11,689 nucleotides of DNA from UBA11524 sp964391995 (lineage in GTDB: Bacteria > Bacillota > Clostridia > Christensenellales > Aristaeellaceae): assembly GCA_964391995.1 (NCBI GenBank), contig CAYMOM010000060.1, forward strand, positions 1 through 11,689, written 5' to 3'. How positions within the stretch are numbered: position 1 is the stretch's first letter; the number at the start of each line of letters is the position of its first letter. Of the stretch, positions 1 to 6,001 are shown one piece after another. The position numbers were made by a program, and so were the translations under genes. Below the pieces are notes generated by a model that was not told the DNA's origin, searched no databases, and was given only the letters and a program-made list of their open reading frames with translations.

Positions 1-61
1 GCTGCAGCTTGCCAATGATGGAAGCCTTGATGGATTCTTTATCGAAGGAAGTGGTTGGCAT
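1..61 (-). CDS. 5' end of a minus-strand gene, possibly glycogen/alpha-glucan phosphorylase (partial)
   Basis: Only the first 20 codons are in the window; the gene runs off the left edge. The start ATG (complement of 59-61) is preceded by a near-ideal ribosome site, AAGGAGGA (complement of 67-74), and by a strong promoter at 123-151, so the start is well supported. The visible peptide is MPTTSFDKESIKASIIGKLQ. An N-terminus of the type 'DKE-x-IK-x-x-IIGKLQ' reminds me of clostridial glycogen/starch phosphorylases, whose first helix looks like this, but 20 residues cannot prove it. The gene is divergent from the peptidase operon. I am sure a gene starts here and unsure of its product. Confidence 0.6.
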   Translation of the reverse strand, partial: MPTTSFDKESIKASIIGKLQ

Positions 62-122
62 GTTGTTCCTCCTTGTTGGTTGGTTGCATGGTAAAGGCGG
101 GCGGACTGCCCGACAATCAAAC

Positions 123-151
123 AGTATACAACTTTTTTCATGAATTGACAA
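123..151 (-). promoter_or_regulatory. Sigma-A-type promoter for the minus-strand gene
   Basis: Reading the minus strand, TTGTCA (complement of 146-151) and TATACT (complement of 123-128) are separated by exactly 17 bp, each one base from consensus. Transcription would start near position 116, leaving a leader of about 55 nt before the ATG at 61. The leader carries a small inverted repeat, CGGGC/GCCCG at 98-112, with a 5-bp stem of doubtful meaning. Confidence 0.75.
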
Positions 152-203
152 GCCTTTCACCATACTGAATGGAAAAGAAAACGCATGTTCGCACCGTTCG
201 GGG

Positions 204-232
204 TTTTCTTTTGGCGGCAGGTGTGCTATAAT
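204..232 (+). promoter_or_regulatory. Extended -10 promoter for the M42 peptidase operon
   Basis: TGCTATAAT at 224-232 is a perfect extended -10 element. A TTTTCT sequence at 204-209 gives a poor -35 at 17-bp spacing, which is normal for extended -10 promoters. The predicted transcript starts near 239, so the ATG at 231 lies inside the promoter and cannot be the translation start. This helps place the first peptidase start at 261. Confidence 0.65.
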
Positions 233-260
233 GGAAGAAATTTTGATAAGGAGGGAGCGC

Positions 261-1298
261 ATGGACATACAGAAGGTTCTGGCGGAGGCGGCTGCGCTGC
301 TGGGCCCCAGCGGGCAGGAAATGCAGGTTGCGGACTATTTTGCCCGGCAGTTCCGCCCCTTTGTGGACGAGGTGACGGTGGACAGCATGTTCAACGTGAT
401 TGCCCACAAAAAGGGCACCGGCCCCAGGGTGATGCTCTGTGCCCATATGGATGAAATTGGTATGATGGTAACCCAAATCGAGGAGGACGGCGCCATTCGC
501 CTGGGGAATGTGGGCGGCGTTGACCCCCGCATTCTGCCGGCCAGCCGGGTGTGGGTGCACGGAAAGGAAAAGCTGTTTGGCACCATTGGCGCGCTGCCGC
601 CCCATTTGCTGACGGCGGCGGACCGGCAGAAGAACTACACGGCGGATAGCCTTTATGTGGATGTGGGCCTGCCCGGTGACAGGGTGAAGGAACTGGTGCG
701 CATTGGCGACCTGGTAACCTTCAACGTGCCCTTTACCCAGCTGCTGAACGGGCAGGTGGCCTCCAAAACCATGGACGACCGGGCCTGCGTGGCTATGCTG
801 CTGCTGGCGGCGGAACGCCTGACCAAGCTCCACTGCGATGCGGATGTGTACTTTGTCGGCTCCACCCAGGAGGAGGTTGGCTCCCGGGGCGCCATGACGG
901 CGGCCTTCGCCATCGCCCCCGACCTGGCTGTGGCCCTGGATGTGGATCACGCCACCATCCCCGGCAGCAGGCCCGATACCACCGTGGACGGGGACTGCCT
1001 GTGCGTGTCTGTGGGCCCGTACCTCCAGCCCAAGCTGGTGGACAGGCTGTTGGCATGCGCCAAGGATCACCATGTGAAGCTGCAAACGGCTGTATCCGCC
1101 CGGTATACCTCCACCGATGCGGACGATGTGAGCATTGCCCGTGACGGTATTCCCACGGTACTGCTTTCCCTGCCGCTGAAGTATATGCACACCAGCGTGG
1201 AAACCATTGACCTGCAGGCCCTGCAGGAAGGCGGGCGGCTGCTTGCCCACTTCCTTGGCGAGCTGGACGGGGGATGGGAGGAAGACCTATGGATTTGA
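261..1298 (+). CDS. M42 family metallo-aminopeptidase, paralogue 1
   Basis: 345-aa cytosolic dinuclear-metal aminopeptidase of the M42 (TET/glutamyl aminopeptidase) family, usually active on short peptides. All signature residues are visible: AHMDEIG with metal-binding His62 and Asp64, MDDR with Asp172-Asp173, QEEVG with the catalytic/metal Glu204-Glu205 pair, ALDVD with Asp227, and YMH with His310. A 'PPHLL' segment (113-117) belongs to the M42 dimerisation/lid domain. I chose ATG 261 because AAGGAGGG lies at 248-255 and the upstream in-frame ATG 231 falls inside the promoter. The next peptidase gene overlaps its last 10 nt, implying translational coupling. Family members are often mislabelled cellulase M; nothing here suggests glucanase activity. 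Substrate preference cannot be read from the sequence. Confidence 0.93.
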   Translation: MDIQKVLAEAAALLGPSGQEMQVADYFARQFRPFVDEVTVDSMFNVIAHKKGTGPRVMLCAHMDEIGMMVTQIEEDGAIRLGNVGGVDPRILPASRVWVHGKEKLFGTIGALPPHLLTAADRQKNYTADSLYVDVGLPGDRVKELVRIGDLVTFNVPFTQLLNGQVASKTMDDRACVAMLLLAAERLTKLHCDADVYFVGSTQEEVGSRGAMTAAFAIAPDLAVALDVDHATIPGSRPDTTVDGDCLCVSVGPYLQPKLVDRLLACAKDHHVKLQTAVSARYTSTDADDVSIARDGIPTVLLSLPLKYMHTSVETIDLQALQEGGRLLAHFLGELDGGWEEDLWI

Positions 1299-2302
1299 AA
1301 TGGCTGACGGAATTCAATGCACCCTCCGGCCACGAGCAGGCGCTGCGCCGTGCCCTGCTGGAGGAGCTGAAGAACTACAAAGGTGTTACCACCTCCATCG
1401 ATCGCATGGGCAATGTGGTGGCAGTGAAAACAGGCCACGGCCCGGAACCCCGCAAGCGGGTCATGCTCTCTGCCCACATGGACGAGGTGGGCTTCATCGT
1501 CACCTCCTGCACGGAGGACGGCTTCCTGCGGGTTGCGCCCGTGGGCGGTATTGATCCCCGGGTGGTGGTTTCCAAACGGGTCACCGTGAGTGATGAAAAG
1601 CTGCCGGGCATCATCGGCGCCATGGCGATTCACCTGCAGTCCGCTGCGGACCGCCAGCGGGTGCTGGGCTATGGCGACCTGTATGTGGACATTGGCGCAA
1701 AGAAGAAGGACGAGGCGGAAGCAAAGGCCCCCAAGGGCACTTACATCTGCTTCGACACCGATTATGTAGAGTTTGGCGATGGGTATGTTTCTGCCAAGGC
1801 CCTGGACGACCGGGTGGGTATCTTCAACCTGCTGCGGGTGCTGGAGGACGACTATGCCTGCGATGTGATCTGCGTGTTTGCCTCCCAGGAGGAAACCGGC
1901 TGCCGCGGTTCCAAGGGTGCCGCCTTTGGCCTTGACCCGGATGCGGGCATTGTGCTGGAAGGCACCACCTGCAACGACCTGGGCGATGTGCCCGAAACCC
2001 TGCAGGTGTGCAACACCGGCAGCGGCGTTTGCGTTTCCTTTATGGATGGCTCCTCCATTGCCAACAGGCAGCTGTTCCGCCACACCGTTGACGTGGCGGA
2101 GAAAAACGGCCTGAGCTACCATGTGAAGCGCTCTGTTTCCGGCGGCAATGATGGGGGCAGCATGCAGCGCGCCCGGGGCGGCATGCCCGTGGTGGTGCTC
2201 AGCGTGCCTTGCCGCTACATCCACAGCCCGTCCTCCGTGGTGAAGTACAGCGATGTGGAAAGCCAGCTGGCCTTGACCAAGGCCCTGCTGAAGACCTTTT
2301 GA
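1289..2302 (+). CDS. M42 family metallo-aminopeptidase, paralogue 2
   Basis: 337-aa second paralogue in the operon. The start ATG 1289 has GGGAGGAAG at 1276-1284 and lies inside the end of the preceding gene, in another frame. The M42 residues are SAHMDEVG (His63, Asp65), ALDDRVG (Asp173-Asp174), QEETGCRG (Glu201-Glu202), VLEGTT with Glu224 in the fourth metal-ligand position, and RYIH with His312. Paralogues 1 and 3 carry Asp at the fourth ligand. Glu here is, as I recall, the form seen in the YsdC/FrvX-like branch, so this copy probably belongs to a different M42 subgroup. GGNDGG (285-290) precedes the C-terminal His motif as in other M42 enzymes. It acts in the cytosol; no signal peptide is visible. 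Differing active-site details suggest a peptide specificity different from its neighbours, but which one is unknown. Confidence 0.93.
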   Translation: MDLKWLTEFNAPSGHEQALRRALLEELKNYKGVTTSIDRMGNVVAVKTGHGPEPRKRVMLSAHMDEVGFIVTSCTEDGFLRVAPVGGIDPRVVVSKRVTVSDEKLPGIIGAMAIHLQSAADRQRVLGYGDLYVDIGAKKKDEAEAKAPKGTYICFDTDYVEFGDGYVSAKALDDRVGIFNLLRVLEDDYACDVICVFASQEETGCRGSKGAAFGLDPDAGIVLEGTTCNDLGDVPETLQVCNTGSGVCVSFMDGSSIANRQLFRHTVDVAEKNGLSYHVKRSVSGGNDGGSMQRARGGMPVVVLSVPCRYIHSPSSVVKYSDVESQLALTKALLKTF

Positions 2303-2316
2303 TAGGAGTGAATACC

Positions 2317-3300
2317 ATGTTTGATATGCTGAAAACGCTGCTGGCCCCCATTGCTCCCTCCGGCCTGGAGGAGCCTGTAGCCGCCGCCATCCGCCAGGCC
2401 CTGGAGGGCTATGTGGATACCATGGAAACCGATGCCATGGGCAACCTGATCTGCACCAAGAAGGGCAGCGACCCTAATGGCAGAAAGATCATGCTCAGTG
2501 CCCATATGGATCATATCGGCTATATTGTGACAGGCTATGAAAAGGAAGGCTTCCTGCGGGTGACCAATGTGGGCGGTGTGAGCATGAATGCCTCCCTGAC
2601 TCGACATGTGGCCTTTCCCAACGGGGTTCAGGGCGTGCTGGTGTGCGAGCCGGTGTCCGGCGACAAGGCCATGAAGAACCTGTTCATCGACATTGGCGTC
2701 GAAAGCAAGGAAGAAGCCGAAAAGCTGGTGCAGCTGGGCGATGTGGCCGTGTATGCCCCGGACTGCTTCCGCCTGGGTGAAAACAGGGTGGCCAGTCCCG
2801 CCATGGACGACCGCTGCGCCTGCGCCCTGCTGGTGAAGCTGATGCAGACCATTGGCGAAACCAGGGACACGGTGATTGCCCTGTTCTCCGTGCAGGAGGA
2901 AGTGGGCTGCCGCGGCGCCAAAACGGCTTCCTTCGCCAAGGAACCGGATGTGGGCATTGCCCTGGATGTGACCCTGTGGGGCGACACACCGGAAACCAAA
3001 ATGCCTGCCATCAGACTGGGCGAAGGCTGCTGCGTGAAGATCATGGATCGCGCCAGTATTTCCAACCCTGCCCTGCGGGACGAGCTGCTGGCCTGCGGCG
3101 AAAAGGCCGGCGTGAAGACCCAGCGCGAGGTGCTCCCCTTTGGCGGCACGGATGCCGGCGCCATGCAGACTTCCCGGGGCGGCATTCCGGTGTGCACCAT
3201 TTCCATTCCCTGCCGGTATGTGCATTCCGCCTGCGAGGTGATTGACATGCGGGACATGGATGCGGCCTTGGCGCTGCTGCAAACGTATCTGAAAAAGTAA
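2317..3300 (+). CDS. M42 family metallo-aminopeptidase, paralogue 3 (divergent lid region)
   Basis: 327-aa third paralogue, 14 nt after the second. ATG 2317 is chosen for TAGGAGTG at 2303-2310 and because the protein then begins like its paralogues, with 'LLAPIAPSGLEEP' matching 'FNAPSGHEQ'. The catalytic set is complete: SAHMDHIG (His63, Asp65), AMDDR (Asp164-Asp165), QEEVGCRG (Glu194-Glu195), ALDVT (Asp217) and RYVH (His303). Two differences stand out. HMDHIG replaces the HMDE-G seen in copies 1 and 2. The segment after VGGV (around 86-125) is shorter and lacks the histidine of the 'P-H-L' or 'I-H-L' motif present in copies 1 and 2. The enzyme should be active but may have an altered lid or dimer interface. 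An in-frame ATG at 2209 lies within paralogue 2 and has no ribosome site. Confidence 0.92.
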   Translation: MFDMLKTLLAPIAPSGLEEPVAAAIRQALEGYVDTMETDAMGNLICTKKGSDPNGRKIMLSAHMDHIGYIVTGYEKEGFLRVTNVGGVSMNASLTRHVAFPNGVQGVLVCEPVSGDKAMKNLFIDIGVESKEEAEKLVQLGDVAVYAPDCFRLGENRVASPAMDDRCACALLVKLMQTIGETRDTVIALFSVQEEVGCRGAKTASFAKEPDVGIALDVTLWGDTPETKMPAIRLGEGCCVKIMDRASISNPALRDELLACGEKAGVKTQREVLPFGGTDAGAMQTSRGGIPVCTISIPCRYVHSACEVIDMRDMDAALALLQTYLKK

Positions 3301-3307
3301 GGCCAAG

Positions 3308-3343
3308 GTGCGCGGGGAAGAGAGCGATTTCTTCTCCGCGCAC
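3308..3343 (+). other. Strong RNA hairpin between peptidase 3 and the membrane-protein gene
   Basis: GTGCGCGGGGAAGA (3308-3321) pairs with TCTTCTCCGCGCAC (3330-3343) over 14 bp with one G-T wobble, around an 8-nt loop. It sits 7 nt after the peptidase stop and just before the AAGGAGGA at 3352-3359. No U-tract follows, so it is a poor intrinsic terminator. It could protect the 3' end of the upstream message or tune expression between the two operon halves. Confidence 0.7.
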
Positions 3344-3366
3344 GTTTGCGCAAGGAGGAATGAACA

Positions 3367-5331
3367 TTGCTGGCAGGACTGTACCTGGCGGCCTACCTGG
3401 CCTGCGGTGTGCTGATCATCCGCTGGCTTCTGCCGCGGCATACCCCCATGGCCCGGGCCTGGCTGGGCATGAGCCTGGGCCTTTTGCTGATGATGTGGCT
3501 GCCGGCCCTGTGCGCATTTGTGATGGATTTCACCATCGCTGCCCACCTGGCGGCGCTTCTGCCGCTGGCAGGCATCACGGCAGGGTGCTTCTTCCTGCGG
3601 GACAGGCGCACCACGGCACCCTGGGACGAAAAGGAGCAGCATCTCCTCCGGCAATGCCTGCTGGTGGCCCTGCCGCTGACGGTGCTGTCTGCTTACCTGC
3701 AATATACCCACTCCATGCGCATTGATGAATGGGGCAACTGGAACGTGGGCCAGAGCACCTACGGGGATCTGCCCATGCACATGAGCTTCATCACCGGCAT
3801 CAAAAATGCCTCCTTCCCACCGGATTACCCCTTCTACCCGGGCCAGCAGCTGTCCTATCCCTTCCTGGTGGACAGCCTTTCCACCAGCTTCTACATGCTG
3901 GGCTGCAGCCTGCAGGCGGCGCTGATCATCCCCGGCACGCTGATGATGGCCCTGTGCTTTGCGGGCGTTTTGGTTCTTGCCCGGGAAATGACATTGGGCA
4001 AAAAGACGGTGGTGCTGGCTGCGCTGCTGTTTTTCCTGAACGGCGGCCTGGGTTTCCTGTACGATTTCGACCAGGCGGCAGGCATTGAAAGCGATGGCAG
4101 CCTGACCCTGGTGAAGCGCATCCGCTTCATTCTGGAAGGGTACTACAAAACGCCTACCAACCAGCCCGACCCCAACAACCTGCGCTGGAGCAATGTCATT
4201 GCCGACCTGATGATTCCCCAGCGCACACTGCTGGGCGGCTGGTGCATGGTGATACCCTGCTTCTATCTGCTGTACACCTGCTTTGATCCATCCAGGCGGG
4301 AGCAGCTGTGCTCCACCCGGGCCTTGGCGCTGCTGGGCGTTTGGGGCGGTGCGCTGCCGCTGATTCACACCCACTCCTTCCTGGCGCTGGCCCTGTGCTC
4401 CCTGGGCATGCTGGTGTACGACATGGTGCACGAAAAGCAGCGCTGGCATCAGTTCAGGCGCTACCTGCTCTATGGCGGCGTGGCGGCGGTGCTGTCCCTG
4501 CCTCAGCTGCTGAAGTTCACCTTCGGCCAGGTGTTTCAGGGCGGGGAAGCCAACAGCTTCATCCGCCCCTGGTTCAACTGGGTGAACAATCCCTCCGGCA
4601 ATGGCGAGCTGCGGGACTTCTACCTGTGGTTCTATGTGAAGAACATCGGCCTGCCGGTGATTGCGCTGATCCTGGCGCTCTTTGAGCGGGACAGGCACAC
4701 AAGGCGCATCTTCTCCGGCGCGGGGGTGATTATCCTGGCGGCGGAGCTGGTGCGCTTTCAGCCCAATGTGTATGACAACAACAAGCTGCTGTACCTGGCG
4801 TGGCTGCTTTGCTGCATGATTGTGGCGGACTGGTGCGCCAAAATGTGGCGCCGGCTGAAAGGCCTGCGTGCCCGCCCGGTGATGGCGGCGGTGGCGGCGG
4901 TGGCGGTGTTCCTTTCTGCCGGGCTGACCCTGTGGCGGGAGTGCGTCAGCGACTATCAGGCCTTCAGCCATCAGGCGGTGGAGGCTGGCGAGTTCGCCCG
5001 GGACAACACGGAGGAGCACAGCGTGTTCCTTTCCGGCACCCAGCACCTGAACCCGGTCAGCAGCATTGCAGGCCGCAGCACTGTTTGCGGCACGGACAGC
5101 TGGCTGTATTACCACGGCTTTAACACCACCCAGCGCAAGGCGGACATTGCGGCCTTCTTCACATCGCCCAGGGACAACCTGGACGTGCTGACCAAGTATG
5201 GCGTGGACTACATCTACATCAGCAGCTACGAGCGCAGCAGCTATGACGTGGACGAGGCCGCACTGGCGGATATGTTCGCTGTGGTGTTCGAGAATGACGA
5301 AGCTACCATATACAAGATAGCGGAGGGTTGA
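3367..5331 (+). CDS. Polytopic membrane protein, GT-C/DUF2298-like, putative glycosyltransferase
   Basis: 654-aa membrane protein with roughly 12 hydrophobic segments, for example near 4-22, 32-52, 57-76, 95-110, 184-204, 213-231, 288-306, 319-351, 427-439, 450-461, 474-488 and 504-522. After the early helices an outside loop contains IDEWGNWN (119-126) and GDLPMHM (133-139); acidic residues in the first large loop are typical of GT-C lipid-linked sugar transferases. The soluble C-terminus has YGVDYIYIS (611-619), YERSSY and ATIYKIAEG. This layout ('Y-G-V-x-Y-I-Y...E-R' then 'IYK') resembles Chlor_Arch_YYY/DUF2298-type proteins. The start is TTG 3367, 7 nt after AAGGAGGA (3352-3359); the nearby ATG at 3360 is in another frame. 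Donor and acceptor are unknown, so the glycosyltransferase role is inference from fold-like features. Confidence 0.72.
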   Translation: MLAGLYLAAYLACGVLIIRWLLPRHTPMARAWLGMSLGLLLMMWLPALCAFVMDFTIAAHLAALLPLAGITAGCFFLRDRRTTAPWDEKEQHLLRQCLLVALPLTVLSAYLQYTHSMRIDEWGNWNVGQSTYGDLPMHMSFITGIKNASFPPDYPFYPGQQLSYPFLVDSLSTSFYMLGCSLQAALIIPGTLMMALCFAGVLVLAREMTLGKKTVVLAALLFFLNGGLGFLYDFDQAAGIESDGSLTLVKRIRFILEGYYKTPTNQPDPNNLRWSNVIADLMIPQRTLLGGWCMVIPCFYLLYTCFDPSRREQLCSTRALALLGVWGGALPLIHTHSFLALALCSLGMLVYDMVHEKQRWHQFRRYLLYGGVAAVLSLPQLLKFTFGQVFQGGEANSFIRPWFNWVNNPSGNGELRDFYLWFYVKNIGLPVIALILALFERDRHTRRIFSGAGVIILAAELVRFQPNVYDNNKLLYLAWLLCCMIVADWCAKMWRRLKGLRARPVMAAVAAVAVFLSAGLTLWRECVSDYQAFSHQAVEAGEFARDNTEEHSVFLSGTQHLNPVSSIAGRSTVCGTDSWLYYHGFNTTQRKADIAAFFTSPRDNLDVLTKYGVDYIYISSYERSSYDVDEAALADMFAVVFENDEATIYKIAEG

Positions 5332-5333
5332 GC

Positions 5334-5549
5334 ATGGAGCGGTTTCTGCGCTATTCCCTGGAAAAACAGCGGCCCATCCGCCTGATGTTCTATGATGACA
5401 GCGGCACCTTGCGCCAGCTTAACGTCCAGGTGCAGGCCATTGCCCCGGAGGCAGTAACCTTCACCACCCTCCGCCCCAAGGCCCAGTGGCTGCTCCCCCC
5501 GGAGCGCATCCTCTCCGCCGACTACAAAAAAGGCGATGAGGGACAGTGA
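5334..5549 (+). CDS. Small conserved-looking protein, 71 aa, function unknown
   Basis: 71-aa protein starting at ATG 5334 with GGAGGG at 5322-5327, 2 nt after the membrane-protein stop, so it is probably translationally coupled. A TTG three codons short of that window (5328) overlaps the ribosome site and is rejected. The peptide has alternating hydrophobic stretches (IRLMFYDD, LNVQVQAI, VTFTTLRPK) followed by ILSADYKKGDEG. It looks like a small all-beta barrel resembling the SH3-like part of WYL domains, ending in an ILSADY-x-x-GD-x-G tail I associate with small Firmicutes proteins of unknown function. There is no membrane segment or signal peptide. A structured repeat begins immediately after its stop codon. 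Confidence 0.7.
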   Translation: MERFLRYSLEKQRPIRLMFYDDSGTLRQLNVQVQAIAPEAVTFTTLRPKAQWLLPPERILSADYKKGDEGQ

Positions 5550-5650
5550 CCAGGGGCGCTGCCCCTGGACCCCGCTTAAGGGCCGAAAGGCCCTTAAGAA
5601 TCCCGGGCGGGGGTGAAGGGGGGTACGCCATAAAAGCTGGGGTCACGGTG
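5550..5650 (-). repeat. Diverged inverted copy of the structured repeat
   Basis: Read on the minus strand this segment matches the two direct copies downstream: ccgtgacccca near 5637-5647, then after an unrelated or gapped stretch cccgggattcttaaggg, the second arm, and gcagcgccc. It forms two perfect hairpins, CCAGGGGC/GCCCCTGG (5550-5568, loop GCT) and CTTAAGGGCC/GGCCCTTAAG (5575-5598, loop GAAA). The stems differ from those of the direct copies by paired substitutions. It abuts the stop codon of the 71-aa gene. A further palindrome, CGGTGCGC/GCGCACCG, lies at 5646-5666 with loop GGAGG. Confidence 0.8.
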
Positions 5651-5683
5651 CGCGGAGGGCGCACCGCGACACGGGGGAGGAAC

Positions 5684-5822
5684 GCTGCACAGCTGCGTCG
5701 CGGGGCATCCGTTATGCGCCGTGACCCCATCTTGGCTGGCGAACGCAGCATAGTCCAGCTTGGGATTCTTAAGGGTCGAAGACCCTTAAGCGGGATTGTC
5801 AAGGGCAGCGCCGTTGACCGTG
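5684..5822 (+). repeat. 139-bp direct repeat, copy 1
   Basis: Identical to copy 2 (5845-5983) at 135 of 139 positions by manual alignment; the copies are offset by 161 bp with a 22-bp linker. It contains an imperfect arm pair GCTGCGT-CGC/GCGAACGCAGC in the first half, the hairpin CTTAAGGGTC-GAA-GACCCTTAAG at 5768-5790, and TCAAGGGC-AGC-GCCGTTGA at 5799-5817 with one mismatched pair. I see no real gene in 5550-6001. Open frames cross it, but the offset is not a multiple of three, so each copy is read differently by any frame that spans both. Confidence 0.9.
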
Positions 5823-5844
5823 ACCCATGTGCTTCGTATGCCAT

Positions 5845-5983
5845 GCTGCACAGCTGCGTCGCGGGGCATCCGTTATGCGCCGTGACCCCATCTTGGCTGG
5901 CGAACGCAGCACAGTCCAGCCCGGGATTCTTAAGGGTCGAAGACCCTTAAGCGGGATTGTCAAGGGCAGCGCCCTTGACCGTG
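5845..5983 (+). repeat. 139-bp direct repeat, copy 2
   Basis: Second copy of the structured repeat, four substitutions from copy 1. Its hairpins are CTTAAGGGTC-GAA-GACCCTTAAG (5929-5951) and TCAAGGGC-AGC-GCCCTTGA (5960-5978); the second is perfect here. It ends 4 nt before the AAAGGAG (5988-5994) of the hydrolase gene, so if transcribed these hairpins form the immediate leader of that message. Confidence 0.9.
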
Positions 5984-6001
5984 CTCCAAAGGAGAAAGAG
6001 T

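Noticed and set aside
145..173. TTGACA at 145-150 as a + strand -35 element
   Set aside because: No acceptable -10 is found 16-18 bp downstream; the same bases are explained by the minus-strand -35 TTGTCA.
231..260. Upstream ATG giving a 10-residue longer first peptidase
   Set aside because: It lies within the TATAAT of the predicted promoter and has no ribosome site, whereas ATG 261 has AAGGAGGG at good spacing.
261..3300. Cellulase M (endoglucanase) function for the M42 genes
   Set aside because: This is a historical label; the sequences carry the M42 metallopeptidase ligands and nothing typical of glycoside hydrolases.
2215..5115. Very long open frame on the minus strand (966 codons), and other long antisense frames opposite the genes at 138-1250, 6011-7606, 7613-9034 and 10303-11343
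   Set aside because: They mirror codon periodicity of GC-rich + strand genes, are rich in Gln, His, Gly and Ala with no recognisable motifs, and lie opposite genes with clear catalytic motifs and ribosome sites.
5550..5598. The two hairpins after the 71-aa gene as an ordinary intrinsic terminator
   Set aside because: Neither is followed by a T-tract, and both match the repeat family, which explains them better; some termination activity cannot be excluded.
5546..5950. Open frame through the repeat region (about 134 codons), and a second one at 5827-6009
   Set aside because: The frames are made almost entirely of the repeat copies, which a single frame reads differently because the 161-bp offset is not a multiple of three; no good ribosome site is present.
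5684..5983. CRISPR array
   Set aside because: Only two long direct copies with one 22-bp linker, no short regular repeat-spacer pattern and no cas genes.
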